From positions 1 through 64,000 of the forward strand of contig JAOUOS010000015.1 in assembly GCA_029880285.1 (NCBI GenBank): a stretch of DNA of 64,000 nt, given 5' to 3'. The position numbers and the translations under genes were made by a program. The DNA is from Spirochaetia bacterium. Its GTDB lineage: Bacteria > Spirochaetota > Leptospiria > Turneriellales > JAOUOS01. Positions within the stretch are counted from its first letter, which is position 1. Each line of letters opens with the position of its first letter. The notes beneath the pieces are model-generated. The model was not told where the DNA came from. It worked only from the letters and a program-made list of their open reading frames with translations, and ran no database searches. Positions 49,734 to 58,964 of the stretch are shown here, piece after piece.

Positions 49734-50867
49734 ATGGCAAAAAAAGCATTTTTCGTTTTTAGATTTATATATTTAGTATTTATAGTTTTATTAATAAACC
49801 AGTGTACATCTCCCTCAGGATGGAAAGGCAGTCCCTATTTATACGGTTCAGGAAAATATGGTAGTTTATCAACAAAGGCTCGCATAGTAAGGGTTAAAAT
49901 ATATGAAGGAGCGGCGAAAGAAATTGATTTTATGGGGCCCTATATTTTTATAAAAGATAATAATAGCAAAGGGCAGGGTGAAGGTATCATTAAGCCTGAT
50001 TTCTCAGGTGAATTTAGGGGTCATGAAGAAAAATTTAAAATAGCAAATAATATCTATATTGGTAGATTAAAAGTAAGTATTGATAATGGCAAGTATATAT
50101 TTATTAATTTAATTTCAGAAGAAGAATACTTAATATCTGTGGTAGGGCATGAAATGAATGCTTCATGGCCATTAGAAACGTTAAAAGCGCAGACGGTTGT
50201 GGCCAGAACATACCTTTACCAAAGAATGAGAGAAAATAAAGACAAAATATTTGATATAGACGGAACCACAAAACATCAGGTATATGGCGGAAAAATAGAA
50301 AATGATGAAAATTTAAGAGAAGCAATTTTGAAAACTTCAAGAGAAGTGGTAATGTTTAGCGGAGATCTTGCTGAGGTTTTTTTTCATTCTGCCTGCGGGG
50401 GGCATACAGAAGACGCGAAAGAAGTATGGGAGAAATCTTTTGCGTATTTAACAGGTAAAAAAACAGGATTTTGTAAAGATTCACCGGAATATTCCTGGAA
50501 GAAATCTATTCCCATAAATAGATTAGAAAAGATGTTCGGAGTAAAACAGATAACATCAGTTAAAATACAAAAGAAAACTACTTCAGGCAGGGCTGAGTCA
50601 ATAGCTTTGTTCTCAGGCAGCGCTTCAAAAATTGTTAAAGCTGATATTTTTAGAGAAAAGTTGGATGTAAAATCAACTTTTTTTGATCTAAAAATAATAA
50701 GCAGTAATTTAGAATTTACAGGTAAAGGATATGGGCATGGTGTAGGCTTATGTCAATGGGGAAGTAGAAAAATGGTTGAAAACAAAAAAGCAAGTTATAA
50801 ACAAATAATATACTTTTATTTTCCAGGAACTGTTGTCAGCAGGGCTAGAATGCCGGTAATCACTTAG
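49734..50867 (+). CDS. SpoIID/LytB-domain wall hydrolase
   Basis: A 377-residue exported protein. The N-terminal segment ends LLINQCTSPSG, a possible but atypical lipobox. The SpoIID domain occupies about residues 100-370: EYLISVVGHEMNASWPLETL with the catalytic Glu, LKAQTVVARTYL, FHSACGGHTEDAKEVW, and KGYGHGVGLCQWGSRKM. SpoIID-type enzymes are lytic transglycosylases that cut denuded glycan strands. A signal/lipid anchor places it in the periplasm, where it may act in division or wall turnover. Its 3' end overlaps the convergent thrB by eight bases. Confidence 0.9.
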   Translation: MAKKAFFVFRFIYLVFIVLLINQCTSPSGWKGSPYLYGSGKYGSLSTKARIVRVKIYEGAAKEIDFMGPYIFIKDNNSKGQGEGIIKPDFSGEFRGHEEKFKIANNIYIGRLKVSIDNGKYIFINLISEEEYLISVVGHEMNASWPLETLKAQTVVARTYLYQRMRENKDKIFDIDGTTKHQVYGGKIENDENLREAILKTSREVVMFSGDLAEVFFHSACGGHTEDAKEVWEKSFAYLTGKKTGFCKDSPEYSWKKSIPINRLEKMFGVKQITSVKIQKKTTSGRAESIALFSGSASKIVKADIFREKLDVKSTFFDLKIISSNLEFTGKGYGHGVGLCQWGSRKMVENKKASYKQIIYFYFPGTVVSRARMPVIT

Positions 50868-51843
50868 AAAAATTTGGTTCTATGATTAATCCCTTAGTAT
50901 CTATTTTCGGATAAATAGCTGAGGCGTCTAATTTCAAATCTTTCATAGCTTTTGTCAGGTTTAACTTCTTTAAATTTGTCTTTTTATCCCAAAAACCTAA
51001 AAGAGTAGTTCCAGAGCCCGATAGAAAGTATCCTTTACAGTTTAGTTTTTCCCATGCTTCAAAAGTTTCTTTCATGCCCGAAATTAATGTGGATCTTTGG
51101 TTTTGGTGTACTTTATCTTGTACTGCGTATCTCAAAAGAGAGTATTCTTCATCTTCCCATTTTCTAAGGGATAATAAATGGGTTAAAAGTGCCGTTCTTG
51201 ATGATTGATAGGCAAGAATATCAAGAGATATATTTTTCAATATTAAATTTCGAGCTTTTTTTGTTTTTAACGAAAAATGAGGAACAATTCCTGCCATTTG
51301 AAGCGGAGCGTGAAATCGTAATTTAACAGGCATTTGCCACTGGTTTTTATAATCTTTTATGGATAAGACAAATCCTCCCCAAAGTGATGCTGCTATATTG
51401 TCAGGATGTTTTTCGAAAGAGACTGCAAAAGAAAAAATTTTGAATAAATTAAAAGCTTTATTGTATTTGTGTCTTAAAATTTCATTGGCCGATATCATTC
51501 CCGCTAAAATAATAGTAGATGATGAGCCTAAGCCTCTGGCAGGAGGTATATTTACTTTAACTTCAAGACTTATATATGGTATGGGTAAAGAAGCTTTATT
51601 AAAAATATAGAAAAAAGTTTGAAAAAAAAGACTATCAAAGTCGTTATCTTTATAATAGGTTAAATAATCAGGTGAGGTTTTTTTTACAAAATCAGAGATT
51701 GTATATTTTAAATAGTGTTTATTTATAGATGTGTTATTCATGTTAATAATAAATTTATTTCTAATATTCAATGCCAAACCCAAAATATCAAAACCCGCGC
51801 CTATGTTAGAGGTAGAGGCTGGCAGACTTAAACAAATGCGCAT
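50860..51843 (-). CDS. thrB: Homoserine kinase
   Basis: A 327-residue GHMP kinase making O-phosphohomoserine for threonine synthesis. Start ATG 51843 gives the family opening MRICLSLPASTSNIGAGFD; the longer frame begins at a TTG 11 codons upstream with a hydrophobic tail that is unlikely. The phosphate loop is PPARGLGSSSTIILAG. GMKETFEAWEKL and YFLSGSGTTLLGF supply the C-terminal motif. The fit to ThrB is good, though other GHMP kinases share these motifs. It is divergent from msbA with a 52-base gap. Confidence 0.85.
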   Translation of the reverse strand: MRICLSLPASTSNIGAGFDILGLALNIRNKFIINMNNTSINKHYLKYTISDFVKKTSPDYLTYYKDNDFDSLFFQTFFYIFNKASLPIPYISLEVKVNIPPARGLGSSSTIILAGMISANEILRHKYNKAFNLFKIFSFAVSFEKHPDNIAASLWGGFVLSIKDYKNQWQMPVKLRFHAPLQMAGIVPHFSLKTKKARNLILKNISLDILAYQSSRTALLTHLLSLRKWEDEEYSLLRYAVQDKVHQNQRSTLISGMKETFEAWEKLNCKGYFLSGSGTTLLGFWDKKTNLKKLNLTKAMKDLKLDASAIYPKIDTKGLIIEPNFSK

Positions 51844-51895
51844 ATACCATATTAAAAATAAAAAACTCGTTTTCAAACAAAATTAGATTTTAATA

Positions 51896-53908
51896 ATGGC
51901 AGAGTTAAAAACAAATAAAATGTTTAAAGTCTATTGGAGAATTTTAAAATACATAGGGCCATATAAAAAAAATTTTTTTATTGGAGTTCTTTTATCATTA
52001 TTTGTTTCTATATTTAACGCGGCTTCATTAACTTCTTTAAAACCTATTTTTGATATAATAAGTTCTGGAAAAGATAAGCCATTTCAATTACAATTTTCAG
52101 ATAAAGATCTTGAACTATTAGTAAAAAGCGAGTATTCAAACAGGATCTCTGTTTTATTTGAAAAAAATAATTTTTATGAAGTAGAAATAATTCGTTTAAA
52201 TAATATAAAAAAAAATAGTGTCATTCAAAAGCTAAACTATTTTGAAAAAGCCAGCCTTTTAATCGCGTCACTTAAATTATACGCGAATGAAATTTTTGTA
52301 AACATTAAACCATTTAAATTTTTGGTATATGTTTGTTTAGCGGTAATGCCAATGTATTTATTTAAGCTTTTTTCTTTAGGGGGTGCGGTACATTTTATTG
52401 TTTCAACTGGATTAAAAGCGGTTAGAGATATCAGGGGAAAATTATACTTAAAACTTTTAGAATTACCGGTCTCTTTATTCGTGAGAGAAAAAACAGGAAT
52501 TTTAATGAGCCGGATAATAAATGATGTTACAGTGGTTTCTGATTCTATATCACATGATTTAAGAATTTCGTTAATTAATTTTTTTATTATAATTACCCAC
52601 TTTGCTATTTTAACTATAATCAGCTACAAAATGGTTTTAGTCGTTCTTTTTATAGTACCTATTGTTCTTTTACCGGTAAATCATATAGCTAAAAAAGTAA
52701 AAGGCGCCACAACAAATGAGCAAAGCAGGTTAGCTGAGCTAAACGGCCATTTACAGGAAGTCATTTCGGGTATAAGGGTGATTAGAGCTTTTGGGATGGA
52801 AGGATATGAAACCGAAACATTTAGTAAGATAAATAATGATCTTTATTTACAGACCTATAGGTACCGGTTGTTTCATACATTGGGTCCGTCTTTTGTTGAG
52901 TTCGCGACTTCGTTTATAGTTGTAGGTTTGCTTTTATACGGTGGATTTCAAATTTTAGAGGGTGAACATACTTTGGGAGATTTTACGGCTTTTTTATTTA
53001 CTCTTTTGGTTTTATTAAGCCCTATAAAACAAATGGCTGCGTGGTATAACCTGATACACAGAGCCGTTGCTGCAGGTGAGAGAATCTTTGAAATTATGGA
53101 AATGCCACCTGAAACAAAAGATATTGAAAATCCCGTTAAGCTTGATAAATTAACCCGCTCTATAAGTTTTAAAAAAGTAAATTTTAAATACAGTGAAGAA
53201 AATGATATTGTACTTAAAAATATTGATTTTTCTATTCCTATAGGTAAAACAGTCGCTCTTGTGGGGCACTCCGGTGCCGGTAAATCTACTTTAGTTGATT
53301 TAATTCCCAGATTCTATGATCCAATAAGCGGAATGATTACTTTTGATGATATTAATATTAAAAATACCAGCCTAAAAGAACTTAGAAAAAAAATAGGCGT
53401 AGTTACTCAAGAAATATTTCTCTTTAACGGTACAATTAAAGAAAACATTGCATATGGAAGAAAAGATATTGATATAAGTCAAATTATTAAAGCCTCAAAA
53501 ATGGCTTACGCTCATGAGTTTATTGAAAAAATGCCCGAAAAGTATGATACACAAATTGGAGAAAGAGGACTTATGGTTTCTGGAGGGCAAAGACAGAGAC
53601 TTTCAATAGCGAGAGCATTGTTAAAAGATCCTGAAATATTAATATTAGATGAAGCTACCAGCGCTCTTGATACACAGTCTGAAAGATTAGTTCAAAAGGC
53701 GCTTGAAAAATTAATGAAAAATAGAACGACTTTTGTAATCGCTCATAGGCTTTCAACAATATATAACGCAGATTTAATTCTTGTGTTAGAAAACGGAAAA
53801 ATTGTGCAAAAAGGCAGGCACAAAGAACTTTTAAAACAAAAGGGTACGTATAAAAAACTATATGATATGCAATTTCAAGACACAAATGTAAAATATGAAA
53901 ATCCGTAA
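51896..53908 (+). CDS. msbA: MsbA-like lipid exporter ABC protein
   Basis: A 670-residue half transporter of the MsbA type: six membrane helices then an ATPase. Walker A LVGHSGAGKSTL is near residue 456, the Q loop VVTQEIFLFNGTIKENI, signature MVSGGQRQRLSIARALL, Walker B ILILDEATSALD, and the switch His in IAHRLSTI. It likely flips lipid A core or phospholipid. Helix 1 (about 20-50) is separated from helix 2 (about 140) by roughly 85 hydrophilic residues, much longer than in E. coli MsbA, which would form an extra periplasmic domain. It overlaps the next gene by 14 bases. Confidence 0.88.
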   Translation: MAELKTNKMFKVYWRILKYIGPYKKNFFIGVLLSLFVSIFNAASLTSLKPIFDIISSGKDKPFQLQFSDKDLELLVKSEYSNRISVLFEKNNFYEVEIIRLNNIKKNSVIQKLNYFEKASLLIASLKLYANEIFVNIKPFKFLVYVCLAVMPMYLFKLFSLGGAVHFIVSTGLKAVRDIRGKLYLKLLELPVSLFVREKTGILMSRIINDVTVVSDSISHDLRISLINFFIIITHFAILTIISYKMVLVVLFIVPIVLLPVNHIAKKVKGATTNEQSRLAELNGHLQEVISGIRVIRAFGMEGYETETFSKINNDLYLQTYRYRLFHTLGPSFVEFATSFIVVGLLLYGGFQILEGEHTLGDFTAFLFTLLVLLSPIKQMAAWYNLIHRAVAAGERIFEIMEMPPETKDIENPVKLDKLTRSISFKKVNFKYSEENDIVLKNIDFSIPIGKTVALVGHSGAGKSTLVDLIPRFYDPISGMITFDDINIKNTSLKELRKKIGVVTQEIFLFNGTIKENIAYGRKDIDISQIIKASKMAYAHEFIEKMPEKYDTQIGERGLMVSGGQRQRLSIARALLKDPEILILDEATSALDTQSERLVQKALEKLMKNRTTFVIAHRLSTIYNADLILVLENGKIVQKGRHKELLKQKGTYKKLYDMQFQDTNVKYENP

Positions 53909-54680
53909 TAAAATTATTATACTATTATTGTTATCTTTTACGACGCCGGTATTAGCAGTAAATTATGAAGCCGATTTATCCGCTGGTTTATCAAAACGAT
54001 TTTTAGATACTTTTGACAAAAGATGGGAAAAGATGATCAGTTCTGCTGAGCATGAAGGTATAGAATATGATTTAAAGGGAAAGTCATACTTAAGGAGTAT
54101 GGGATTTTCAAATATAAGTTTATATTTTAGTCCTTTTTTTCGTCATTATTTTGGTTTCTCTTTTGCCGCGTTACTTCCTTATGAAAAACCAATAATAATA
54201 AAAGAAATTAACAATGTAGAATACTCTTGGCTGTTTGATATAAGTTTAATGTCACCGGTATTTTCTTATAAATTCTTCCCATTTGCTGATAATTTAGACG
54301 ATGAAACTTTTTATTTATCTGCTGAAGCAGGTGTCGCATTGTGTGAAATCAATTTAAAACAAAATTCAAGCGGTCAAGAACAGTTGTATACATTTAAAAA
54401 TATTATCGCGCCTCGTTTTGTTTTAAAAAGCGGCACAAAATTTGACATAACAAACTATATTAAGATATTTGTTGAAGCGGGCTTTGATGTAACACGAATG
54501 GATGATATTGAGGGTCAAACAACAATAAATGGAAAAGAATCTTTAGTTACGTTAAAATATTCTAATGATGCTCTTATTCCGGCGGATGAAACACAAAGCT
54601 ATGATTACAGCTCATATGATAACGCTGTTATATGGCTTTCTCAGTTTTTTATTGGCTTTGGTATTTCTTTTGTCTATTAA
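53895..54680 (+). CDS. Small outer-membrane or periplasmic protein after msbA
   Basis: A 261-residue exported protein with a signal peptide about residues 1-21 (LLLSFTTPVLA). Strand-like segments with paired aromatic residues (NISLYFSPFFRHYFGFSFAA, WLSQFFIGFGISFVY at the end) suggest a small barrel ending in Tyr. It starts 14 bases inside the msbA gene, so its production is coupled to the exporter. No family is recognised. A terminator follows immediately. Confidence 0.62.
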   Translation: MKIRNKIIILLLLSFTTPVLAVNYEADLSAGLSKRFLDTFDKRWEKMISSAEHEGIEYDLKGKSYLRSMGFSNISLYFSPFFRHYFGFSFAALLPYEKPIIIKEINNVEYSWLFDISLMSPVFSYKFFPFADNLDDETFYLSAEAGVALCEINLKQNSSGQEQLYTFKNIIAPRFVLKSGTKFDITNYIKIFVEAGFDVTRMDDIEGQTTINGKESLVTLKYSNDALIPADETQSYDYSSYDNAVIWLSQFFIGFGISFVY

Positions 54681-54684
54681 ATAT

Positions 54685-54712
54685 AAAAAAAGGGGCTAAC
54701 GCCCCTTTTTTA
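54685..54712. terminator. Bidirectional terminator after the msbA operon
   Basis: GGGGC (54692-54696) and GCCCC (54701-54705) around TAAC, with a seven-base A-run before and a T-run after. It serves both this operon and the convergent gene at 54731-55393. Confidence 0.92.
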
Positions 54713-54730
54713 TTAAAATTTAGTCTCAAT

Positions 54731-55393
54731 TTATCTAATGCGCATTTTTCTTTTTGCGCCCAACCACGTACCAAATCTTCTTTCAATTAACTTTGAAGAA
54801 ATATATACATCTTCTACAAAATTATGTTTTTCATACATTTCTTTTGAAAATATTTTTTCTGGAGATTCTTTTTTATTAAAAAGATCGTAAACTTTTTTTA
54901 CGTGTTCTACAATTTGGTCATGTTCTAATCCGCGGCTTCTGCCGATTGGAATATTTAAGTCTCTTAATAAATTACTCCATGAACCAAATCTCTTTAATAT
55001 TACGGCAAGAGAAAATCGGCCTCCAAGAGCTTCATTAAAGTCTTGAAAGTCTTTCATTCTAAATGTTTTTTCTTGTCCTTTATATTTCACGTCTTTTTTA
55101 CCAGCAGTTTGAAATTGTTTGTAAACTTTTTTTACGTACGCAGCAATTTCTTCTTTGCTGAATTCTTTGTATTGTCTAAAGCCTAGTGGAATAGCAGCAT
55201 CAGTTAGACACTTGTTCCATCCGCCTAATTTTTTCACAAATACATCAATATACATATGTGAATTGTCATTTAATATATTGTAGTGTCGGATGGTAAATCT
55301 TTTAGGATCTCCTCCTCGTTTTAAAAAAAGCTGATAGATACTTTTCAAATGGTCTAAGGCTTCTTTTTTTTCAATTTTTCTTCTGGCAGGCAT
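54731..55393 (-). CDS. Protein made of three homing-endonuclease-associated repeats
   Basis: A 220-residue basic protein built of three similar helical units of about 65-70 residues. Each ends in a conserved box: VKKLGGWNKCLTDAAIPLG (about 52-70), ILKRFGSWSNLLRDLNIPIG (about 132-151) and ERRFGTWLGAKRKMRI (last 16). This R/KxGxWxxxLxxxxIP box is that of the homing-endonuclease-associated (HNH) repeat. No HNH, LAGLIDADG or other nuclease motif is present, so it is a DNA-binding chain without an apparent catalytic part. It has a GGAG ribosome-binding site and a candidate -10/-35 pair in the 190-base gap upstream. Confidence 0.72.
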   Translation of the reverse strand: MPARRKIEKKEALDHLKSIYQLFLKRGGDPKRFTIRHYNILNDNSHMYIDVFVKKLGGWNKCLTDAAIPLGFRQYKEFSKEEIAAYVKKVYKQFQTAGKKDVKYKGQEKTFRMKDFQDFNEALGGRFSLAVILKRFGSWSNLLRDLNIPIGRSRGLEHDQIVEHVKKVYDLFNKKESPEKIFSKEMYEKHNFVEDVYISSKLIERRFGTWLGAKRKMRIR

Positions 55394-55586
55394 TTTATTC
55401 TCCTTTACATTTATCTACTTTTCAATTATTTTTTGTTTATTTGTTATTTTTCTTTACAATAAAAAGCATAAAGATTTTCTTATTCTAAAAGAATAAATAA
55501 CTTAATTTAGGTGAAATTATAAACCACAAATGCACTGTCAAGAGAAAAAAGAATTTGCAAAATAAATTTATTATGTTTTAAGTAAA

Positions 55587-58500
55587 ATGATATATACAGG
55601 TAAGTTAAAATTTTTAAAGGGCCAACAGAAAATTATATTTTTTTCTAATTTAATTTTTGTTTTCGTTTTATATATATTATTCTTATCATTATTCTCTTTG
55701 TTAGAAGTTATATTTTTGTTTACTGATAAAGGCAGAACAGTTCTTGTAGATGTAATTTTATTCATACCTATTATTTTCTTTTTTTTATTTAATTATGATT
55801 TGAAAAAACAGGCTTTGCGAAAAGCTAAAGATTTATTTAAGTTTCATAAAAAATGGATGAAATACTCACCCGAGGTACTTTTAGATATAGAAAATAAGAA
55901 ATATTATTATGATAAATTGAAAGTAGAAATTGAAACAGAAAGTATTCTAAATGAAAAATTGTCAAAAGAAGATAAGTCGATATTTATAAATATTTCTTTA
56001 AGTGAGCTAATAAAAAAAAATTATAATTTAAGAAGATTAATTATATCTTTAACGACAATTTTAATTTATACAATATTAAATTTATTAGATATATCACCCT
56101 TTGACTTATATAAAAATAAAACAAATATAATTACAGAAGATATTGCTGGCATAACACCAAAAAACGCTTTTTATTTTTATGGTCAGACTGTAGATATACG
56201 GGCTACAATTCGGGATAATAATTATAAATTTATAGGTTTTGAAATTAAAAAAGAAAATTCAGATTATACTTTAGCTAAAGAAAATGTATCGTTTTTAAAA
56301 AATAAAGAAAATCTTTATGAATTTAATTTAAAAATTCCAGTATTAACCGAAGAATTTTCTTATAGAGCTGTGTTTTTGAAGGGTATTAAAAAGTTATATT
56401 CTAAAGATTATAAGATAGAAGTAGAATTCCCCGCGTATTTTAAGGATATAACATTTCTAATTATCCCGCCTAAGTATACAGGAATGAAAAGTTATTCAGA
56501 GAAAAATAATTATATTCGCGCGTATTATGGCAGCAGAGTAAAAATAGAAATAAAAACAGATGCTATAGCAGATTTATACTGGAACAAAAGAAAGTTTATA
56601 CTTGAAAAAAAAGAAAATAAAAACTATACTTATTCACTTTTATTTTTTTATGAAAATATTGAAAAAGAAAATTTTCAGTTTCATTTGATCTCAATGAGAG
56701 AAAATAAAAAAATAGAGCAAAAAAGTCCAGTGTATGAAATTTGGACAATTGAAGATATAAAGCCAAAGATAAAAATACGGACATCAGAAAAAAATAAAAT
56801 AGATATTTATATGCCCCAAAAAGGCGTATTAAAGTGGAACTATAGCCTTGAAGAAGATTTTAATATTAAAGAATTTTCAATTTATATTTTCTCAGAAAAT
56901 AAGATCAATAAAGAAATTCCTGTTTCCTTTGAGAAATATAAAATTAATAAAGAAGGCTTAAAGATTTGGGAAGATGAGTTAGAAATATCGGTTACGGAAT
57001 TTAATGAGAACAAGCTAACCGTTATTATGGGAGTAAGGGATAATTCTTTAATACCCAATAAATATTTTTGGCAGAAAAATTTATCTAAAGGCCAAACATC
57101 AGTATCTGTTCCTATTGAAGTTCATTTTCCTGATAATGTTTTTGAAAAAAATAAATGGGAAGATAAGAATTACAACGAGATGGTATTAAATCTTGAATCT
57201 ATTAAAGAGAAATATAGTCAATCTGAAAAAGAAATAGCAGAAATCTTAAAAAAATCTCTATTAAATACTGAAAATACAGATGAAACCGAAAAAGCGCTTA
57301 AAGACTGGACCGAAAACAGGCAAAATATAAAAGAACAGTTAGAAAAAATAAATAAACAATTAAACCAAAATATTTCAACTGAAGATATCACTGAGAAAAT
57401 AGAAAAAGAAGAAGCTCTCGAAAATATTAAAGATGTTTTAAGTGAACAGATCGCTAAAAAAGAAAAAGAACTTTCAAGATTAATGAAAGAACTACCGCAG
57501 GACTATATAGAGGCACAGGAAGAAATCAATGAGATAACGCAAAAAGAGTATCTTGAAAGCTTAAAAAATTCACTGGCAAGAATTAAAAAATTATTGGCTG
57601 TTAAAAAGATTTCTCAGATTGAGAAAATGATTGAAAATGAGATTAAAGAAATTAGCGATGTACAAAAAAAGCTTGTTTTCAGTAAAGAAAAAGATATTTT
57701 TCAAACAGAAAAAAATAAAATTGAAAATATTAATTCTTCGGTTATAGAGCTTCAAAAATTAGCTGAACAGTATGAAAATGAAATTAATGATCAAATTTCA
57801 AAAATTAATGTAAAAATAACTCCTGACGAAAAACTAAAACAAGATTGGAATAAAAATACAAATTCAGCTATAAATCATTTGAATAATAAACAAGCAGAAA
57901 ATTCAATATCTGATACAGGAGAAATGATTTTAAATTTGCGAAGCTGGCTTCATAAATTAGATGAAGAAAAAAGAAAAATAGGGACAGAAGATACAGAAAA
58001 AGCATTAACAGCTTATTATAAAACCGCTTATCGAGTTAATGATATCGCACGGGTTTTAGAAGAAAGCACACAAAAAAATCTTGAAAATAAAGTTTCAATA
58101 ACGAATGAAACAATACAAGACTTCGGTAAAGATGTGTCGATATTAAAAGATTCTTATTTAAGCGCGTTAAATACTTTAATAAAAGAAGTAAAAGAAATGG
58201 GTATGATAAAAAATGAATTAAATAAATCATTAAATGCTCCCTTTTTATATTATAAACAAATTCAGGAATCTGTAGAAAAAAATTTAGGTTTGTCTGCGAA
58301 AAATAATGGTCAATCATTAAAGTGGAAATTAAATTCAGCAAGCCTTTCTTTATTAAAAGAAATGGGAAAAATGCGAATGCAAATGGCTAAAGTCGGGGCA
58401 GAAGGGGCGGGTGAAAAATTAAATCAAGCGATGAAGGGGCAAAAAGAATTAAGCGAACAGTTAAAAGAATTATCTGAAAATGAGTCCCAAAAAAGTCAAC

Positions 58501-58964
58501 AGTTATCAGACATAGAAAAAGCTTATATCAATGAAATTTCGAAAAGACAGAATGAAGTTTTAGAAACCTTAAAGAGAAATATGGCTAAAAAAGAATTTGA
58601 AGAAACAAGTGCGTTAAAAGAAATGCAAAATTTAGCTGATGAAATTAATAAATTAACGGACAAATATAAAAACATTAAAACTAAAAACGATACGGCCAAT
58701 TTAACAAAAGAATACGAAAAAATAAATGAAAAATTTATAAGATATAAAAAGAGCTTAAAAAATAAAAATGAAGTATCGCATAAAAGAGAAGCAGAAAAAC
58801 CATTGGAGTATATTATTAAAGAACCTCATGATATGAAAATACCAGAAAAAAAGAAAAGTATAATTCCTATATACGATGAAAACTTTTCGGATATACAAAA
58901 AATATTTTTTGAAAATTATATAAAAAATTTAGAAGAATATAAACTAAAAGATTCTGAAAATTAA
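55587..58964 (+). CDS. DUF4175-like membrane protein with long coiled coils
   Basis: A 1125-residue protein. Three membrane helices lie in the first 170 residues (about 17-40, 55-70 and 150-167), as in DUF4175 proteins. A beta-rich periplasmic region (about 185-490) contains strand repeats and the box FLIIPPKYTGMKSY (PxYT, seen in DUF4175). From about 515 to the end the chain is almost wholly charged coiled coil, with a Met/Gly/Ala-containing stretch near 930-960 (MGKMRMQMAKVGAEGAGEKL). DUF4175 proteins are envelope-anchored and of unknown role. Its end overlaps the convergent prepilin peptidase gene by 21 bases. Confidence 0.72.
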   Translation: MIYTGKLKFLKGQQKIIFFSNLIFVFVLYILFLSLFSLLEVIFLFTDKGRTVLVDVILFIPIIFFFLFNYDLKKQALRKAKDLFKFHKKWMKYSPEVLLDIENKKYYYDKLKVEIETESILNEKLSKEDKSIFINISLSELIKKNYNLRRLIISLTTILIYTILNLLDISPFDLYKNKTNIITEDIAGITPKNAFYFYGQTVDIRATIRDNNYKFIGFEIKKENSDYTLAKENVSFLKNKENLYEFNLKIPVLTEEFSYRAVFLKGIKKLYSKDYKIEVEFPAYFKDITFLIIPPKYTGMKSYSEKNNYIRAYYGSRVKIEIKTDAIADLYWNKRKFILEKKENKNYTYSLLFFYENIEKENFQFHLISMRENKKIEQKSPVYEIWTIEDIKPKIKIRTSEKNKIDIYMPQKGVLKWNYSLEEDFNIKEFSIYIFSENKINKEIPVSFEKYKINKEGLKIWEDELEISVTEFNENKLTVIMGVRDNSLIPNKYFWQKNLSKGQTSVSVPIEVHFPDNVFEKNKWEDKNYNEMVLNLESIKEKYSQSEKEIAEILKKSLLNTENTDETEKALKDWTENRQNIKEQLEKINKQLNQNISTEDITEKIEKEEALENIKDVLSEQIAKKEKELSRLMKELPQDYIEAQEEINEITQKEYLESLKNSLARIKKLLAVKKISQIEKMIENEIKEISDVQKKLVFSKEKDIFQTEKNKIENINSSVIELQKLAEQYENEINDQISKINVKITPDEKLKQDWNKNTNSAINHLNNKQAENSISDTGEMILNLRSWLHKLDEEKRKIGTEDTEKALTAYYKTAYRVNDIARVLEESTQKNLENKVSITNETIQDFGKDVSILKDSYLSALNTLIKEVKEMGMIKNELNKSLNAPFLYYKQIQESVEKNLGLSAKNNGQSLKWKLNSASLSLLKEMGKMRMQMAKVGAEGAGEKLNQAMKGQKELSEQLKELSENESQKSQQLSDIEKAYINEISKRQNEVLETLKRNMAKKEFEETSALKEMQNLADEINKLTDKYKNIKTKNDTANLTKEYEKINEKFIRYKKSLKNKNEVSHKREAEKPLEYIIKEPHDMKIPEKKKSIIPIYDENFSDIQKIFFENYIKNLEEYKLKDSEN

